Source of the DNA: Odontocerum albicorne
Taxonomy: Eukaryota; Arthropoda; Insecta; Trichoptera; Odontoceridae
NCBI GenBank assembly: GCA_949825065.1
Contig: OX463842.1
Location: 3,605,191 to 3,669,190 of the forward strand
DNA length: 64,000 nucleotides
Reading direction: 5' to 3'
The notes below the pieces were generated by a model. The model did no database searches and was not told the DNA's origin. It saw only the letters and a list, made by a program, of their open reading frames with translations. Positions 23,240-33,714 of this stretch are shown one piece after another. The first letter of the stretch is position 1, and each line of letters starts with the position of its first letter. Made by a program: the position numbers and the translations under genes.

Positions 23240-23745
23240 CTACCATATCGGGTTAGTCAGAGTGGAGAGAGCGCCAGAATGTTTAATCTCAACACATATC
23301 CTTCGCCTCGTCTACATCCCAACATCTACGATTTCACTGACTTTCTACGTTTCCTCCTATAAAAAAATCATCCATTTGATCCAACCATACTTTTCTTGGT
23401 CTTATGCTTTCTACTCCCATATATGTATTATATATTTATTTTGCTGATATTTTTTAATTCATTCATTCTACAAGTCTTAACTATCTCAGAATTGTCTATT
23501 TTATCTCACTCAATACATTAGCCCTCATTTCATATTCATCCCAATTTACATCATTCCGTATTCTGCTGAACATTGACACCCCGTGTATTCTTCTCAGTAC
23601 ATGCAATTCTACAACATTTATTCCACTCGTTTCAGACTTCTTCCACATCAACTTTCTACTATAATTTATTAAGGTTGCTACTAAAACACTGTTATGGACT
23701 ATCATCTTTGTATATTTTGCCGTGACGAGGTTTTTTTTTTTTGAC
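23240..23745 (-). mobile_element. Decayed LINE-like remnant (family Q), second inverted copy
   Basis: ATCCATTTGATCCAACCATAC, AATTCATTCATTCTACAAG and CTATCTCAGAATTG resemble 16480-16900 block for block. The minus strand has an 83-codon frame (23747-23496) containing VELHVLRRIHGVSMFSRIRND, which has a LINE ORF2 look. Confidence 0.4.
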
Positions 23746-23904
23746 ATCTAATATCATCAAGATAAAATATTATTTGTTTTTTTTAAACGTCAACAAACTC
23801 ATAAGTTATTTATTTCTACTATAGTAAGTTGTATACTCGTAAAGGAAGCTGTTTTCAGCATCTGCATGTATAATATTTGCCTATTTTCAATGAAAGTAAT
23901 ATTT

Positions 23905-24311
23905 GGTTTAATTGTGTGTTACTTTAACTAGACTCAATAATCGACTAATAATTAATCAAGTTTTATTGTGTGTTACCTTAACTCGACTCTATGATATAAT
24001 CAACTAATCATTAATCAAGTTTTATTGTGTGTTACTTTAACTCGATTCAATAATCGACTAATAACTAATCAAGTTTTTTTGTGTGTTACTTTAACTCGAC
24101 TCAATAATCGACCAATAATTAATAACGTTTTATTGTGCGTTACTTTAACTCGACTAAATAATCGACCAATAATTAATCACGTTTTATTGTGTATTACTTC
24201 AACTTGACTCAATAATCGACTAATAAGTAATCAAGTTTTATTGTGTGTTATTTTAAGTCGACTCAATTATCGACTAATAATTAAGCAACTTTTATTGTGT
24301 TACTTTAACTT
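23905..24311. repeat. 54-bp minisatellite, left half
   Basis: About seven to eight units of TTTTATTGTGTGTTACTTTA, ACTCGACTCAATAATCGAC and TAATAATTAATCAAG. It continues at 25370 after an inserted LINE. The last ten bases (ACTTTAACTT, 24302-24311) are the duplicated target site. Confidence 0.9.
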
Positions 24312-25369
24312 AATGATCCGTCAATTAACTGAAAAATCAATAGAGTATAACAAAACAGCATACGTCTGCTTTGTCGAACTCACTAAGGCATTTGATAGAG
24401 CTAGACTGGAAGATGTTATAAAAATACTCAGTGAGAAAAATGTCCCCTCGAACTTAATTAAAATCATACAAGGATTAAATACCAATAGCTACACAGAATT
24501 AGACAAGGGGATAGCTTAAGCCCGTTCCTCTTCAATCATATAATGGACAAACTAATTGAGAAAATTGCAGACATGAACATAGGATACAGACTGGAAGACA
24601 AAAAAGTCAGCATTGTATGCTACGCAGATGATGCAGTACTCACCGCAGAATCCGAAGATGACTTCCAAAGGATGTTATATAGACTCCATCAAACCTCACT
24701 AAAATATAACATGATGATATCCACGGACAAAACAAAGAGCCTCACAATATCTAAGACCCCAGAGAGATGCAAACTAGCAGTGAATAACAAAATAATAAAG
24801 CAAGTGATGGAGTTTAGGTATCTTGGAGTGAGCATCGGTAGCAATGGAAATTTGTATGATGAAACCTTGAGACAGGTCAATAAGGCGGCTGCAATATCGG
24901 GATGCCTAAGAACACGGGTGTGGAATAATAAACACATGAGAATAGAAAGTAAAGTCAGAATGTACAATACATGTGTGAGACCGATACCCACCTACGGAAC
25001 AGAGACCAGAGCAGACACATCTAGAACAAAATCTCTCCTGAGAACCTCGGAAATGAAAACACTGAGATGTATAACCGGAAACACACTAAGAGATAGAATC
25101 AGAAACACCGAAATAAGGGAGAAAATGTAGTACGGAAGACATCGTAAGGTGAAGAAGACAACGAAGGCGATACTGGAATGAACATGTAAACAGAATGCAA
25201 GACGACAGACTTCCACACGTCGCCCTTCAAGGGAACCCAGCCGGAAAAAGATTACCGGGAAGACCTCCGAAGAGATGGCGTGACAGCTAGCAGTCCACGT
25301 CGCAAGAAGGGGTACAAGCGGAGCAAACAGATCATGATCTATAGGAAGAGGAAGAAGAAGAGGAAGAAG
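24312..25369 (+). mobile_element. LINE family C, inserted in a minisatellite
   Basis: 5'-truncated non-LTR retrotransposon. The plus strand codes for FVELTKAFDRARLEDVI (24370-24420), then after a frameshift the catalytic motif CYADDAVLTAESEDDF (24617-24664), SISTDKTK-type thumb, FRYLGV, and AAISGCLRTRVWNNKHM to TLRDRIRN (to 25130). The rest of the arginine-rich end is out of frame (25130-25340). It ends in (GAA/AAG)n. ACTTTAACTT flanks both ends. RTE-like; not functional. Confidence 0.85.
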
Positions 25370-25686
25370 ACTTTAACTTGACTCCAAAGTCGACTAATAA
25401 TTAATGATGTTTTATTGTGTGTTACTTTAACTCGACTCAATAATCAACCAATAAATAATCAAGTTTTATTGTGTGTTACTTTAACTCGACTTATTAACCG
25501 ACTAATAAAATTAATCAAGTTTTATTGTGCGTTACTTTAACTCGACTTAATAGTCGACTAATAAATAATCAAGTTGTATTGTGTGTTACTTTAACTTGAC
25601 TCAATAATCGACTTGTAAAATTAATCAAGTTTTATTGTGTGTTACTTTAACTCGACTCTATAATCGACTTATAATTAATCAAGTTT
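25370..25686. repeat. 54-bp minisatellite, right half
   Basis: Five to six units of the same sequence as 23905-24311, starting with the duplicated target ACTTTAACTT (25370-25379). Units here are TTTTATTGTGTGTTACTTTA and variants with GCGTTAC. Confidence 0.9.
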
Positions 25687-26500
25687 GAAACATGGTCATA
25701 GATCCCGATAATAATTTGAAACAAAGTTGATTGATTAAAATAAATCACTAAAACAATAAATTCATCAGATGTATTTATTTACATGAAAGTGTTTAAATGA
25801 AATAAAAAAACATACCCTTATGGATGATGAAAACATGTTGAAAAGCATTAATGGGAGTACATACCGTCTTCACTCCAATATTGGAGTGGAAACCGCTGCA
25901 GTAGAAAAATAACTCATAGGTCATCATTGCACGGAAGCAAGAGGTAACAATACACATACACGTATAGCGCGTACGGTATTGTTACAAGACGAACTCTTTT
26001 ACTTTTTTAAATTATTTTTTTCGAGTGTCATAGTCGAAACCCTAGGTTGACAGTTACACGTTTTACCACCCAGATCAAGGAGGTCAATTATATTGCGCCG
26101 TTCAGTGACCGAATAGTCTACCCGTATGACTACAACGTCTCTGAAAAGAGAACCGTTAGCCCAAGCCACGTTTTGAAAGTTCTCAGCCTCCGAAAAGCTC
26201 AGTATGATATTCAACGCTACCCAAAATCTCTAGATTTATAGAAAAGCCACTTCTTGATATATTGTAAAGTGCAGAATCTACATACATGCACCCTTATAAG
26301 TCAAGAATTGCTGAACTAATTTTGAAATACTTTTTCGTAACGACATTATTAATTTTTTTGGTGTGTTTGAAATTTTCAAAATATATAAATCAATAGGGTT
26401 CGACTTCAAGAGCTGAGAAATTAAGGCATACGTGACGCTATATGTAAAAATTGTTGCGTGTAGCGCATTAAAGCTTAAGCTTGACAATAAGAAACAATGA
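25687..26500. other. Unassigned
   Basis: A 64-codon frame at 26047-26241 and its antisense have no family resemblance. 25940-25990 (CACGTATAGCGCGTACGG) is slightly GC-richer. No repeat recognised. Confidence 0.4.
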
Positions 26501-26682
26501 CGACCTCCGTGGCCTGGTGGTAAGACACTTGCCTTCCGATCGATCCGGGTTGCGGGCTCAATCCCCGCTGGAACCCAGGTTTTTTTAAATAGGATTCCAG
26601 TCTGGTTAACACTTAGGATATATAAAAACATCATTCTGGTTGGTTGGAAGAGATTGCCACGTGGCAATAAACTCGCCATGTA
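26501..26682 (+). mobile_element. tRNA-derived SINE, reference copy
   Basis: Best-preserved plus-strand copy. The head 26502-26575 has ACCTCCGTGGCCTGG, GTGGTAAGAC (A box) and GGTTGCGGGCTCAATCCCCG (B box with T-arm). The body has AGGATTCCAGTCTGGTTAAC. The tail has GGTTGGTTGGAAGAG, the stem-loop ATTGCCACGTGGCAAT at 26653-26668, and AAACTCGCCA. Pol III transcription from the internal promoter and LINE-driven retrotransposition are inferred from the family structure. Confidence 0.85.
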
Positions 26683-26696
26683 AAAAAAATATATAT

Positions 26697-27024
26697 ATAT
26701 ATTTATTTATTTTTTTAAAAACAGGCTTAGCCCAATTACTTTGAAAAATACAAGACATTAAAAAAAGAAGAAAAATTATATAGAATTTTTTTTTTTTAAT
26801 TATATTAAATTAAAAATAATGCATATGTATACAAACGAGTATATACACACAAACATATGTTACATATATATTCAGTCACTTAAGTATGTTGATGAGTGCT
26901 TTCTAACGCGCTTAATCTAAGAAGAAAATTATCTTTTGCTTTTGGTAATTTGATATGAAATATGTCAATATCCGAAGCAGTCCCTTTCAGAAGAGTTAAG
27001 GCCCTTCCAACAGGCATAGTGGCT
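26697..27024 (-). mobile_element. LINE family B, 3' UTR fragment
   Basis: The inverse of 42968-43287: ACAGGCTTAGCCCAATTAC, AATACAAGACATTAAAAAA, then TGCATATGTATACAAACGAG and TTCAGTCACTTAAG, ending at CCTTCCAACAGGCATAGTG. It is the 3' end of the LINE whose coding part is at 55285-56110. Confidence 0.7.
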
Positions 27025-27658
27025 GGAAGACCCGATATATCAAAATAAGAACAAAGCCTTGTATGATGCCAAGTTTATACGCAATAGGAGAATGCAAAAA
27101 GTAAAATATACTCGTATGTTAAAGAATAGAAGAAACGGAAAAATTGTCTTCTGATTGTGCAATAAAATATATTTGTAAATTAGTGCAAAAAATAAAGACT
27201 GATTTAAATAAATGGTGATAAATAAATGTAAAATGCTTATTGCATCATTCACGATTTCATTGAATAAAATGTAGCGAATGAATCGAATCTCATTTTGACT
27301 TTTCGTGACAACTTGACGCAAAACCTATTTGCAATAAAATTTCGCGCACCTGCGAATATCGGTCGGCTGTTTTGGCATGCAGAGTGGGCTGTGATGAATA
27401 TTTATTACCGGAATAAAAATTCACTGAAAGTGATGTCAATTGGCACTCCCACGCACCCCCTACAAGGGGTGGGTGATCCGATACCACTTCATCCCCTGTG
27501 GAATTGTAAAAATGGTCGAGTGCATTTAAAAAACCTTACTACCATATGTTAATCGATGAATCTCCATAATGTGTTTAATTGAATTCACATTTAATTGTTA
27601 TTTCAGTAAATACAAAATTAATGGATAAAGATGAGTTAAATGCTTATAATTCATGTGG
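27025..27658. other. Unassigned, with a GC-richer block
   Basis: 27330-27500 is GC-richer (CACCTGCGAATATCGGTCGG, CACGCACCCCCTACAAGGG) and open on both strands for about 65-85 codons, but without a domain or splice pattern I could defend. Confidence 0.35.
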
Positions 27659-27735
27659 ACGAACTACGTGGTCTACTTAGTAAGACACTTGACTTTCCCC
27701 CTTAAATTACGGGTACGATTTCTTATGACACCCAA
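27659..27735 (+). mobile_element. Decayed SINE head
   Basis: ACGAACTACGTGGTCTACTT, AGTAAGACACTTGAC and a weak B box GGGTACGATTTC line up with the SINE head. Body and tail are not recognisable. Confidence 0.45.
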
Positions 27736-27810
27736 GAAAAAAGGAAAAATAAAAATACCCAAATCTGATAAAGAGTTCGTTTAATTATTTATTTATTGAT
27801 ATTTTATATT

Positions 27811-28096
27811 AAAACAAAACAATCTGATGGGATTATTTCCAGGTGACAATCTTTTACAACCAACCAGACGAAAGTAAATGAAACAAGTTATATGGTTCGA
27901 AAAAATATTCAAATAATTATTCCTCTTTATGAAATTTATGAACATGTATATTATGAAAATAAACAGTAGAAATCATCTTTCAAAGGAAAAGGAAGGGATG
28001 GTGGAGGCGAAAGAAAAATCAGGAATGAAACATGTTGTATTAATGACTAGAAATTAAGAGTTTTTTTCAGTCACTTATTAAGGCATGCCAAGGAGG
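27811..28096 (-). mobile_element. LINE family A, 3' UTR fragment (copy 6)
   Basis: AATCTGATGGGATTATTTCC tail with damaged stem, GAAAGTAAATGAAACAAG, then GGAAGGGATGGTGGAGG and the coding end TTTTTTCAGTCACTTATTA up to GCATGCCAAGG. Strongly diverged within 27890-27970. Confidence 0.65.
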
Positions 28097-28929
28097 ATTC
28101 TTAAAACATGCCTCGATTTTGGCTTGTGTGAGCATAACATTACTCACGTAAGCCAGACTTGAGCGAGATATGTTCCCTCTTCACGTATGGGGTAGTATTG
28201 CCAACACATGTGATGACAAATCTACTCCAGTAGTTCTTAGCCCAAAGGCTTAATTAATTGAACCAAAGACAATATTGTTTCCAGACACTTTCTTCAATTT
28301 ATCCGAATTACCTCGGCATTATTAAATATAATAAATTTCCACATAAAATAACTGAAGAGTCTGATTCAATAAAACCTGGAACCTACAAAGGAGTTCTGAT
28401 AATGGCCAAGGATAGGTGCAATAGTAAGAGAGTATTCTCAGTGTTGAAGTCCTAACTCATTCAGGATGATGGGGAAGAAGATGAATGTTGTAACAGTCTT
28501 AGGATATCACAGCAATCCCTTAGTCACTGCCCTGGGGGCTTACGAAGTCAATCCGACCTACCCTTTCGTTATAAACACAAGCTCCCGAAGCATTATCTGT
28601 TGCCTGACTAGTCCACCTACAGTATTAGCTGAGACGACCAAGGTCTGAGTGAATGTGATGGAATACAAGTAGCCTGAACGAGTGGACTTGTTTTTGCTAA
28701 ATAATTAGTGTAAGAATTGTTATTTAGTTATAAGTAGTATGTAGGTGTTAATTATTTCTAAGAAATCATATATTATGATTGAAAAAAATAAAATAAAATA
28801 ATTTGTAGGAAAATAAGATTAAGGAAGTTCATAAATTATAACATATAATGAAGATTAGTTAAGTAATAAATTTGTATATAGGTATAGCCTTGACAAATGT
28901 TTGTACAATAACTTACTTTGTTTAATAAA
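28097..28929. other. Unassigned; contains a SINE-like tail
   Basis: GGGGTAGTATTGCCAACACATG at 28190-28211 recurs near 37000 after a SINE head. It may be the tail of a second SINE subfamily. The rest has only frames of about 60 codons without resemblance. Confidence 0.35.
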
Positions 28930-29040
28930 AAAAAAAAAGCATGTCAAACCAGGAAGTTGAAGGTTCGATTCCTTTTGGTATCCATATTTTTCAAAAAGTT
29001 TAGTCTATACTTCAGGCCTTATGAGTTACAAGAGACTGAC
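28930..29040 (+). mobile_element. Diverged SINE, second subfamily
   Basis: GAAGTTGAAGGTTCGATTCC is a good B box. The following TATCCATATTTTTCAAAAAG and the block to ATGAGTTAC resemble 7718-7860. The A-box half is mostly gone. Confidence 0.45.
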
Positions 29041-30120
29041 ACATATCAAAAACGCACAAGATTGTAATGTATATAACAAAAGTGCAATACATACATACTC
29101 GTCATTCTATCCTTATATACCAACATAAGTATGCAAATATGACTGTTTTTTGTATTCTATTCTTCAACATGTCCAAATTGATGATTCAGACATATTGAAG
29201 AACGTCATCCACAGACAATATTATATTCTGCATCTTTGATAAAACTTCCGGGAGTAGAACCCCTTGAGTAGCCCTGAAACTCGCGGTTCGTCATTGCACG
29301 TGTTTGCAACAATACCTCACATGAAGAGAAAACAACACTTTCATATGCACTCGACACGTACAAATATTGTTACCTGATAAAATCCTTCACAGATTGCTAC
29401 AATCTGGACACAAACCCGAAATCCTCGTTTGGAACTAGTCCACGGAAACAGTAAATGTTTAATTTTCAATTGCTCGTAATATTCGCAAATTGAATCCACA
29501 AAGAAAAGTTCTTAAAAAAGAATTTCTCTTCACTAAACGATTATTCTGGAAAGAACAGAATTCGTTTGATGCTATTATTAGTTGCCAGTTACCAGGCATA
29601 TGTTTATTTTGTAGACCGAGAAAATCAATTTCTCTTTCAGAAATAAAATTGCCAGCATGAAGAAGAAAACACAACATACGTACAGTGAAACCTTCCATAG
29701 AAGCTTCGTGCCGTACATAAATATTAGTATCGAGACCCGTATTTCAGACTGGCGCATCCTGTGTACATCGCACAAACGTTGCATCTAACTGCAGCCGACA
29801 AGCTTTTTGAAAATATTATCCTGCATGCCACCAAAGGCTCTTTAACATTGCCGCGTATACCGACATTATTTTAAAGGATTAACAGCTTAAAACACGATTG
29901 GGCTCTACGTGCTTTACGCTGTCAATAAACATTACGTTTTATATCGCGTAAAATGAAATGTTTTTAGCGTTAAAACAAACATTTAACTACAAACAATTTC
30001 AACAAATGATAAACATTTCAATGTTTATTATTAAGTATAAAACAAACGTAAACGATTTTTTTTCAATTATTGATAAAATAAAGGACACTTCTCATATCAA
30101 AATAAGAGGTAAAAAGCAAA
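29041..30120. other. Unassigned AT-rich DNA
   Basis: Only short frames. 29250-29390 (GTAGAACCCCTTGAGTAGC, CGTCATTGCACGTGTTTG) has a faint resemblance to 25900-25980 (TCATCATTGCACGG, AACAATAC). No gene is supported. Confidence 0.4.
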
Positions 30121-30265
30121 ATATAACGAACGTGTCAACATCTTTCAAAGTATAACGAACGTGTCAACATCTTCCAAAATATAACGAACGTGTCAACATC
30201 TTCCAAAATATAACAAACGTGTCAACATCTTCCAAAATATTACGAACGTGTCAACATCCTCCAAA
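30121..30265. repeat. 29-bp minisatellite, five units
   Basis: TATAACGAACGTGTCAACATC then TTCCAAAA, repeated five times with few changes (TTTCAAAG, AACAAACG, ATTACGAACG). Clear head-to-tail spacing of 29-30 bp. Confidence 0.9.
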
Positions 30266-30599
30266 ACATGAACAAATATTCAGAATACACATATATTTCA
30301 AAATACGATGTATAAAAAAAAAACAATGTTTACAAAAAATCATATATATACGAGTATATGTAAATAAAAAACTAAATTAAATTATCAATTTATCAAAAGT
30401 TTCGGCTGCAAGTTGATGGAACTCCATATTAGAATATTTAACGATAAATTACTTCGTTATTCCATTTTGATCCGACTACGCGTATTTCTACATAAATAAA
30501 TAAAAATAAATAAATAAATATAGGTTTATTAATAGCAACATAGTATGTACATAATACATTTAAATATACTTCAAGAACACATAAATTGCAGATAATACA
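30266..30599. other. AT-rich, with an AAAT microsatellite
   Basis: (AAAT)n occupies about 30491-30522. Nothing else is recognised. Confidence 0.5.
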
Positions 30600-31110
30600 T
30601 TAAAGACAGAAGCTATCAAAAGGTCTGGGCTCATCTAATAATATACCCCCGGCTAAGGTACACCCCACCAATATAGGGCGAGAACACCAGATGTTTTTTC
30701 AGCCAAAAAAAAAAAAAGAAACAACACACAGAAAATAAATAGATGGCAGAAAAATAAATAAATCCACAAATACCGCCTCAGATCAATTCAAACAAAAAAA
30801 TAAAGGTTCCTTTGACAGCAACACAATGTGTACATATAAAATGTATATCATTTAGTTAATTCCTTCCGAGTATCGCACACACATCTCAAAATAAACTGCA
30901 GAAAAAACATTTATGAGAGAAGACATTAAAAGATCCGGGCTCATCCCACAAACATTCCCCCGGCCAAGATACACCCCACTAATGTAGGGCGAGCCCGACC
31001 GCAAGTCATTGGGAGGCTTTCAGCCCACACCCCCATATATCAAGATTTAAAAAAAATATACATATATGGCAGAAAACAAAATAAAAAGTAAACCCACATA
31101 TACCACCTCA
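30600..31110 (-). repeat. Dispersed repeat P, two tandem units
   Basis: Two units about 310 bp apart: TACACCCCACCAATATAGGG at 30658 and ATACACCCCACTAATGTAGGG at 30968. Each is preceded by AGAAG.TAT.AAAAG.TC.GGGCTCATC and followed by AACC.ACA.ATACC.CCTCAG. The spacing shows that P can occur in tandem. Confidence 0.65.
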
Positions 31111-31714
31111 GGCTGTCAACAAGAACGAAAAAAAGAAAAGCCTCAAAGGAGTCCAAATCTATCAAAGTAAAATGACAAATGGAAAATTATGTTCACATAT
31201 AAAAAAACCACAACACAATATGTTACATTGAAATAGTTAAGCAGCAATATAAAAATGAAAACATCTTATCCCCAGAGTCTTTTCAGGAGAATGATCCTGC
31301 TTTGGTTATAAGATCAGTGCTAAGGTTAGACTAGTGTCATATTACTATGGACTACCAACTATTGGAATTAATATTGTCGAATTCATAAAAAAATATTTAC
31401 ATAAAATAATTAGATTAATTTATTTATCACACATTTCCAATTTGCGTGGTCCATAGTACGATGACACCAGTCTAACCTAAGCACTGCTCTCATAACAAAC
31501 ATGAATCATTCCGTCTGAAGGGAGCCTTGGAATAGGAAGTAGAAACACGTGTAGCGTAGATTAATTAAATTAGTGGCATAGCACAAAGTAATTAATTGTT
31601 AAATAATAATTAATTAAATTCAATTAACATGAGCTCAGCCTTAAAAATATATAATACATTACAAAATTATTTTTTATCGATTTTATTTTGAAGATATATG
31701 TCTACCGACTTATA
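31111..31714. other. Flank of mariner, containing a foldback repeat
   Basis: Apart from the inverted repeat at 31289-31514, this is AT-rich DNA with no recognised feature. Confidence 0.45.
31289..31514. repeat. Foldback repeat with arms of about 65 bp
   Basis: AATGATCCTGCTTTGG..AAGGTTAGACTAG..CATAGTAATATGACAC on one side is mirrored by CATAGTACGATGACACC..AGTCTAACCTAAGC..GAATCATTCC on the other, with about a dozen differences and a spacer near 97 bp. The similarity may extend outward some 25 bp more. It is probably a MITE of unknown superfamily. Confidence 0.7.
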
Positions 31715-31745
31715 TTAGGTCCTTACATATGAAATTGGCGTTTTG
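31715..31745 (+). repeat. Mariner left terminal inverted repeat
   Basis: 31 bp, TTAGGTCCTTACATATG to GGCGTTTTG. Exact inverse complement of 32960-32990. Confidence 0.93.
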
Positions 31746-31792
31746 TTTGGGAGGAACATAAAGTTGATTTTTTTTTAATATAATATATTTAT

Positions 31793-32801
31793 TTAATCAA
31801 AGTATGTACCATTGCTATCTATGCACTTTTGCCATCTCATAGGTAGTTCATCGATCCCTTTACTAAAAAAACCATTCGGACGGGAATCAATAAAATCTTT
31901 GAAGTCGGTTTGGACTGCCCCATCGGAGTTGAATTTTTTCCCTTGCAAGAAGTTATCCAAATTTCGAAAAAAATAGTAATCTGTCGGGGCAAGGTCCGGA
32001 AAGTACGGTGGATGTCTTAGACATTCCAATTGAAGCTCTTCTAATTTGGTAGCCGTCTGTTGTGCAGTGTGTGGTCTAGCGTTATCATGAAGCAGCAGTG
32101 GCCTAGAGCGATTAACCAGCCTCGGTTGTTTAGCAGCTAGCTTTTCCATCATGGTTTGCAGTTGCTGACAAAAGACATCTGCCGTAATCGTCTGGCCAGA
32201 TTTAAGAAAGCTGTAGTGAACGACACCAGCACTAGTCCACCAAACGCTCACAAGTAACTTTTTTGGAGTCAATTTTCGCTTGGGGCATGGTTTGGCTGGT
32301 TCGGCAGGGTTCAGCCATTGCGATGAGCGCTTCCGATTATCATACAGGATCCACTTTTCATCACAGGTAATGATTCGATTCAAAATCCCTTCATTATTGT
32401 GCCGGTTGAGTAATGCAACGCAGCAGTCAACGCGCGTTTGTTGATTTGCTTCACTCAATTCGTGAGGTACCCACCTTTCAAGCTTTTTCACCTTCCCAAT
32501 TTGCTTCAAGTGGATTAAAACAGTTTTATCACTAACACCGCAGCCTGCAGCTAACTCGGACGTGGTTTGCGATGGATCTGCTTCCACAATAGCCTTCAAT
32601 TCTTCATTATCAACTTTCTCCACGGGGCTTGTTCTGCAGGTCGAAATTTCCAGAACGAAAACGTTGGAACCAAAAACGCACTGTGTTTTCTTTTGCGGCA
32701 CCGTCGCCATACACATCATTAATCCTTCGAGCCGTTTCTGCAGCACTGGTGCCACGGTGGAACTCGTACTCGTAAATAACGCGATATTTCAAGTTTTCCA
32801 T
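31793..32801 (-). pseudogene. Mariner transposase, frameshifted
   Basis: Cut-and-paste transposase of the D,D34D class. Translation starts at ATG 32801 (MENLKYRVIYEYEF). The first 62 or so residues form the N-terminal helix-turn-helix, ending in GNFDLQNKPRG. A small deletion in the RPET-type linker near 32620-32630 shifts the frame; the second frame continues from KVDNEELKAIV to the stop at 31793. It holds the WVPHEL motif, catalytic TCDEKW, HDNARPHT and APTDYYFF. Exactly 34 residues separate the second and third aspartates. All three catalytic aspartates survive, so only the frameshift makes it inactive. Automated pipelines often call this family 'SETMAR-like'. Confidence 0.9.
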
Positions 32802-32959
32802 TTTGTAAACTGAGTGACGCAAAGAAAAAAAACAATTGAGGAAAAAACAAATGAATTATAATTTTCGAAACACAAATACTTGAGTAAATAGCTGTATAAA
32901 TTTGAATTTGGAATTCCTAACCAAAGAGAAGATATTTGAGATCAAAGTTGCCAGTACGG

Positions 32960-32990
32960 CAAAACGCCAATTTCATATGTAAGGACCTAA
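32960..32990 (-). repeat. Mariner right terminal inverted repeat
   Basis: 31 bp, exact inverse of 31715-31745. The base after the repeat differs between the two sides, so 31 bp is the true extent. Confidence 0.93.
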
Positions 32991-33000
32991 TATAACTTAA

Positions 33001-33698
33001 CCGTTTTACTGCTGAGCCTTTTTTCACATACTCGTATTATCCGAAAATTGCGAAGAATTTTAGAGAAAAAATATTCTTTCAATAAGTGTGCATAAAATTG
33101 TGTACATTTTCATCAAATATAGAGGTATTTTCATAATTCTTTCGGTTGTGGATAGGGAACATATCAAACTACTCAAATAAAAGATAATTTTAACTATAAC
33201 TGTATTTATTTATCTTTTAAAAATATAAAAATAAAAAGAAGAATATAAAAAAAATTATATGCAAAAATGTTTTCCCACACAAACTCCATGTACTCCCTTC
33301 TTACACCGCGCACAAATTAGTGAAGATCGTGTTATTCCTTTACCTTTGTAAACATTCTGATTTCATCATCACTGTCACTAAAAGAAACATTTTCACGCGA
33401 AGTTCCGCAAGTGTTTTCATTATCGCTACTTGACGAATTTGACATCGTATGAGGGAAATAAACAATTTTTACTAATAAAAAAATACAAAAATTAATGTTA
33501 TTTTCACCGCGATATACTTTTTAAAAGTTTATTTATGATTATTATTGACTAATTAAAAATAATTTGCGCGCGCGCACCGCGACACGTCTACACTGGTCGA
33601 TATCTAAAATCAAACTGAGTAATAGTCGATATCCCGACGGTACGCAGTTTTCGCGCAGTTTTAAAGCGTCGATATATCGACGGCCCGCAGTAAAACGG
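33001..33698 (-). mobile_element. piggyBac-like element, internally deleted
   Basis: 698 bp between two TTAA tetramers (32997-33000 and 33699-33702), with a 12-bp terminal inverted repeat CCGTTTTACTGC. The minus strand starts at ATG 33445 with MSNSSSSDNENTCGTSRENV, then FSDSDDEIR, an acidic N-terminus like those of piggyBac transposases. Shortly after a stop comes CARCKKGVHGVCVGKHFC, a Cys/His end. The catalytic middle is missing. Subterminal GTCGATATATCGAC palindrome and GTCGATATC repeats lie at 33598-33683. Confidence 0.75.
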
Positions 33699-33714
33699 TT
33701 AAGACTGATTAGTT

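Larger units (their letters stand above)
31715..32990 (-). mobile_element. Mariner transposon with perfect ends, frameshifted transposase
   Basis: Complete class II element of 1276 bp. The two ends are identical inverted repeats of 31 bp beginning TTAGGTCCTTACATATG, and a TA dinucleotide flanks each side (31713-31714 and 32991-32992), the target duplication typical of mariner. It carries one transposase gene on the minus strand. Perfect terminal repeats indicate recent insertion. The only obvious lesion is the frameshift in the linker of the transposase. The right flank is four bases from the TTAA of a piggyBac-like element. Confidence 0.93.

Noticed and set aside
31793..32755. Host SETMAR-like gene
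   Set aside because: The reading frame lies within perfect 31-bp mariner ends with a TA duplication and has no SET domain. It is a transposon gene.
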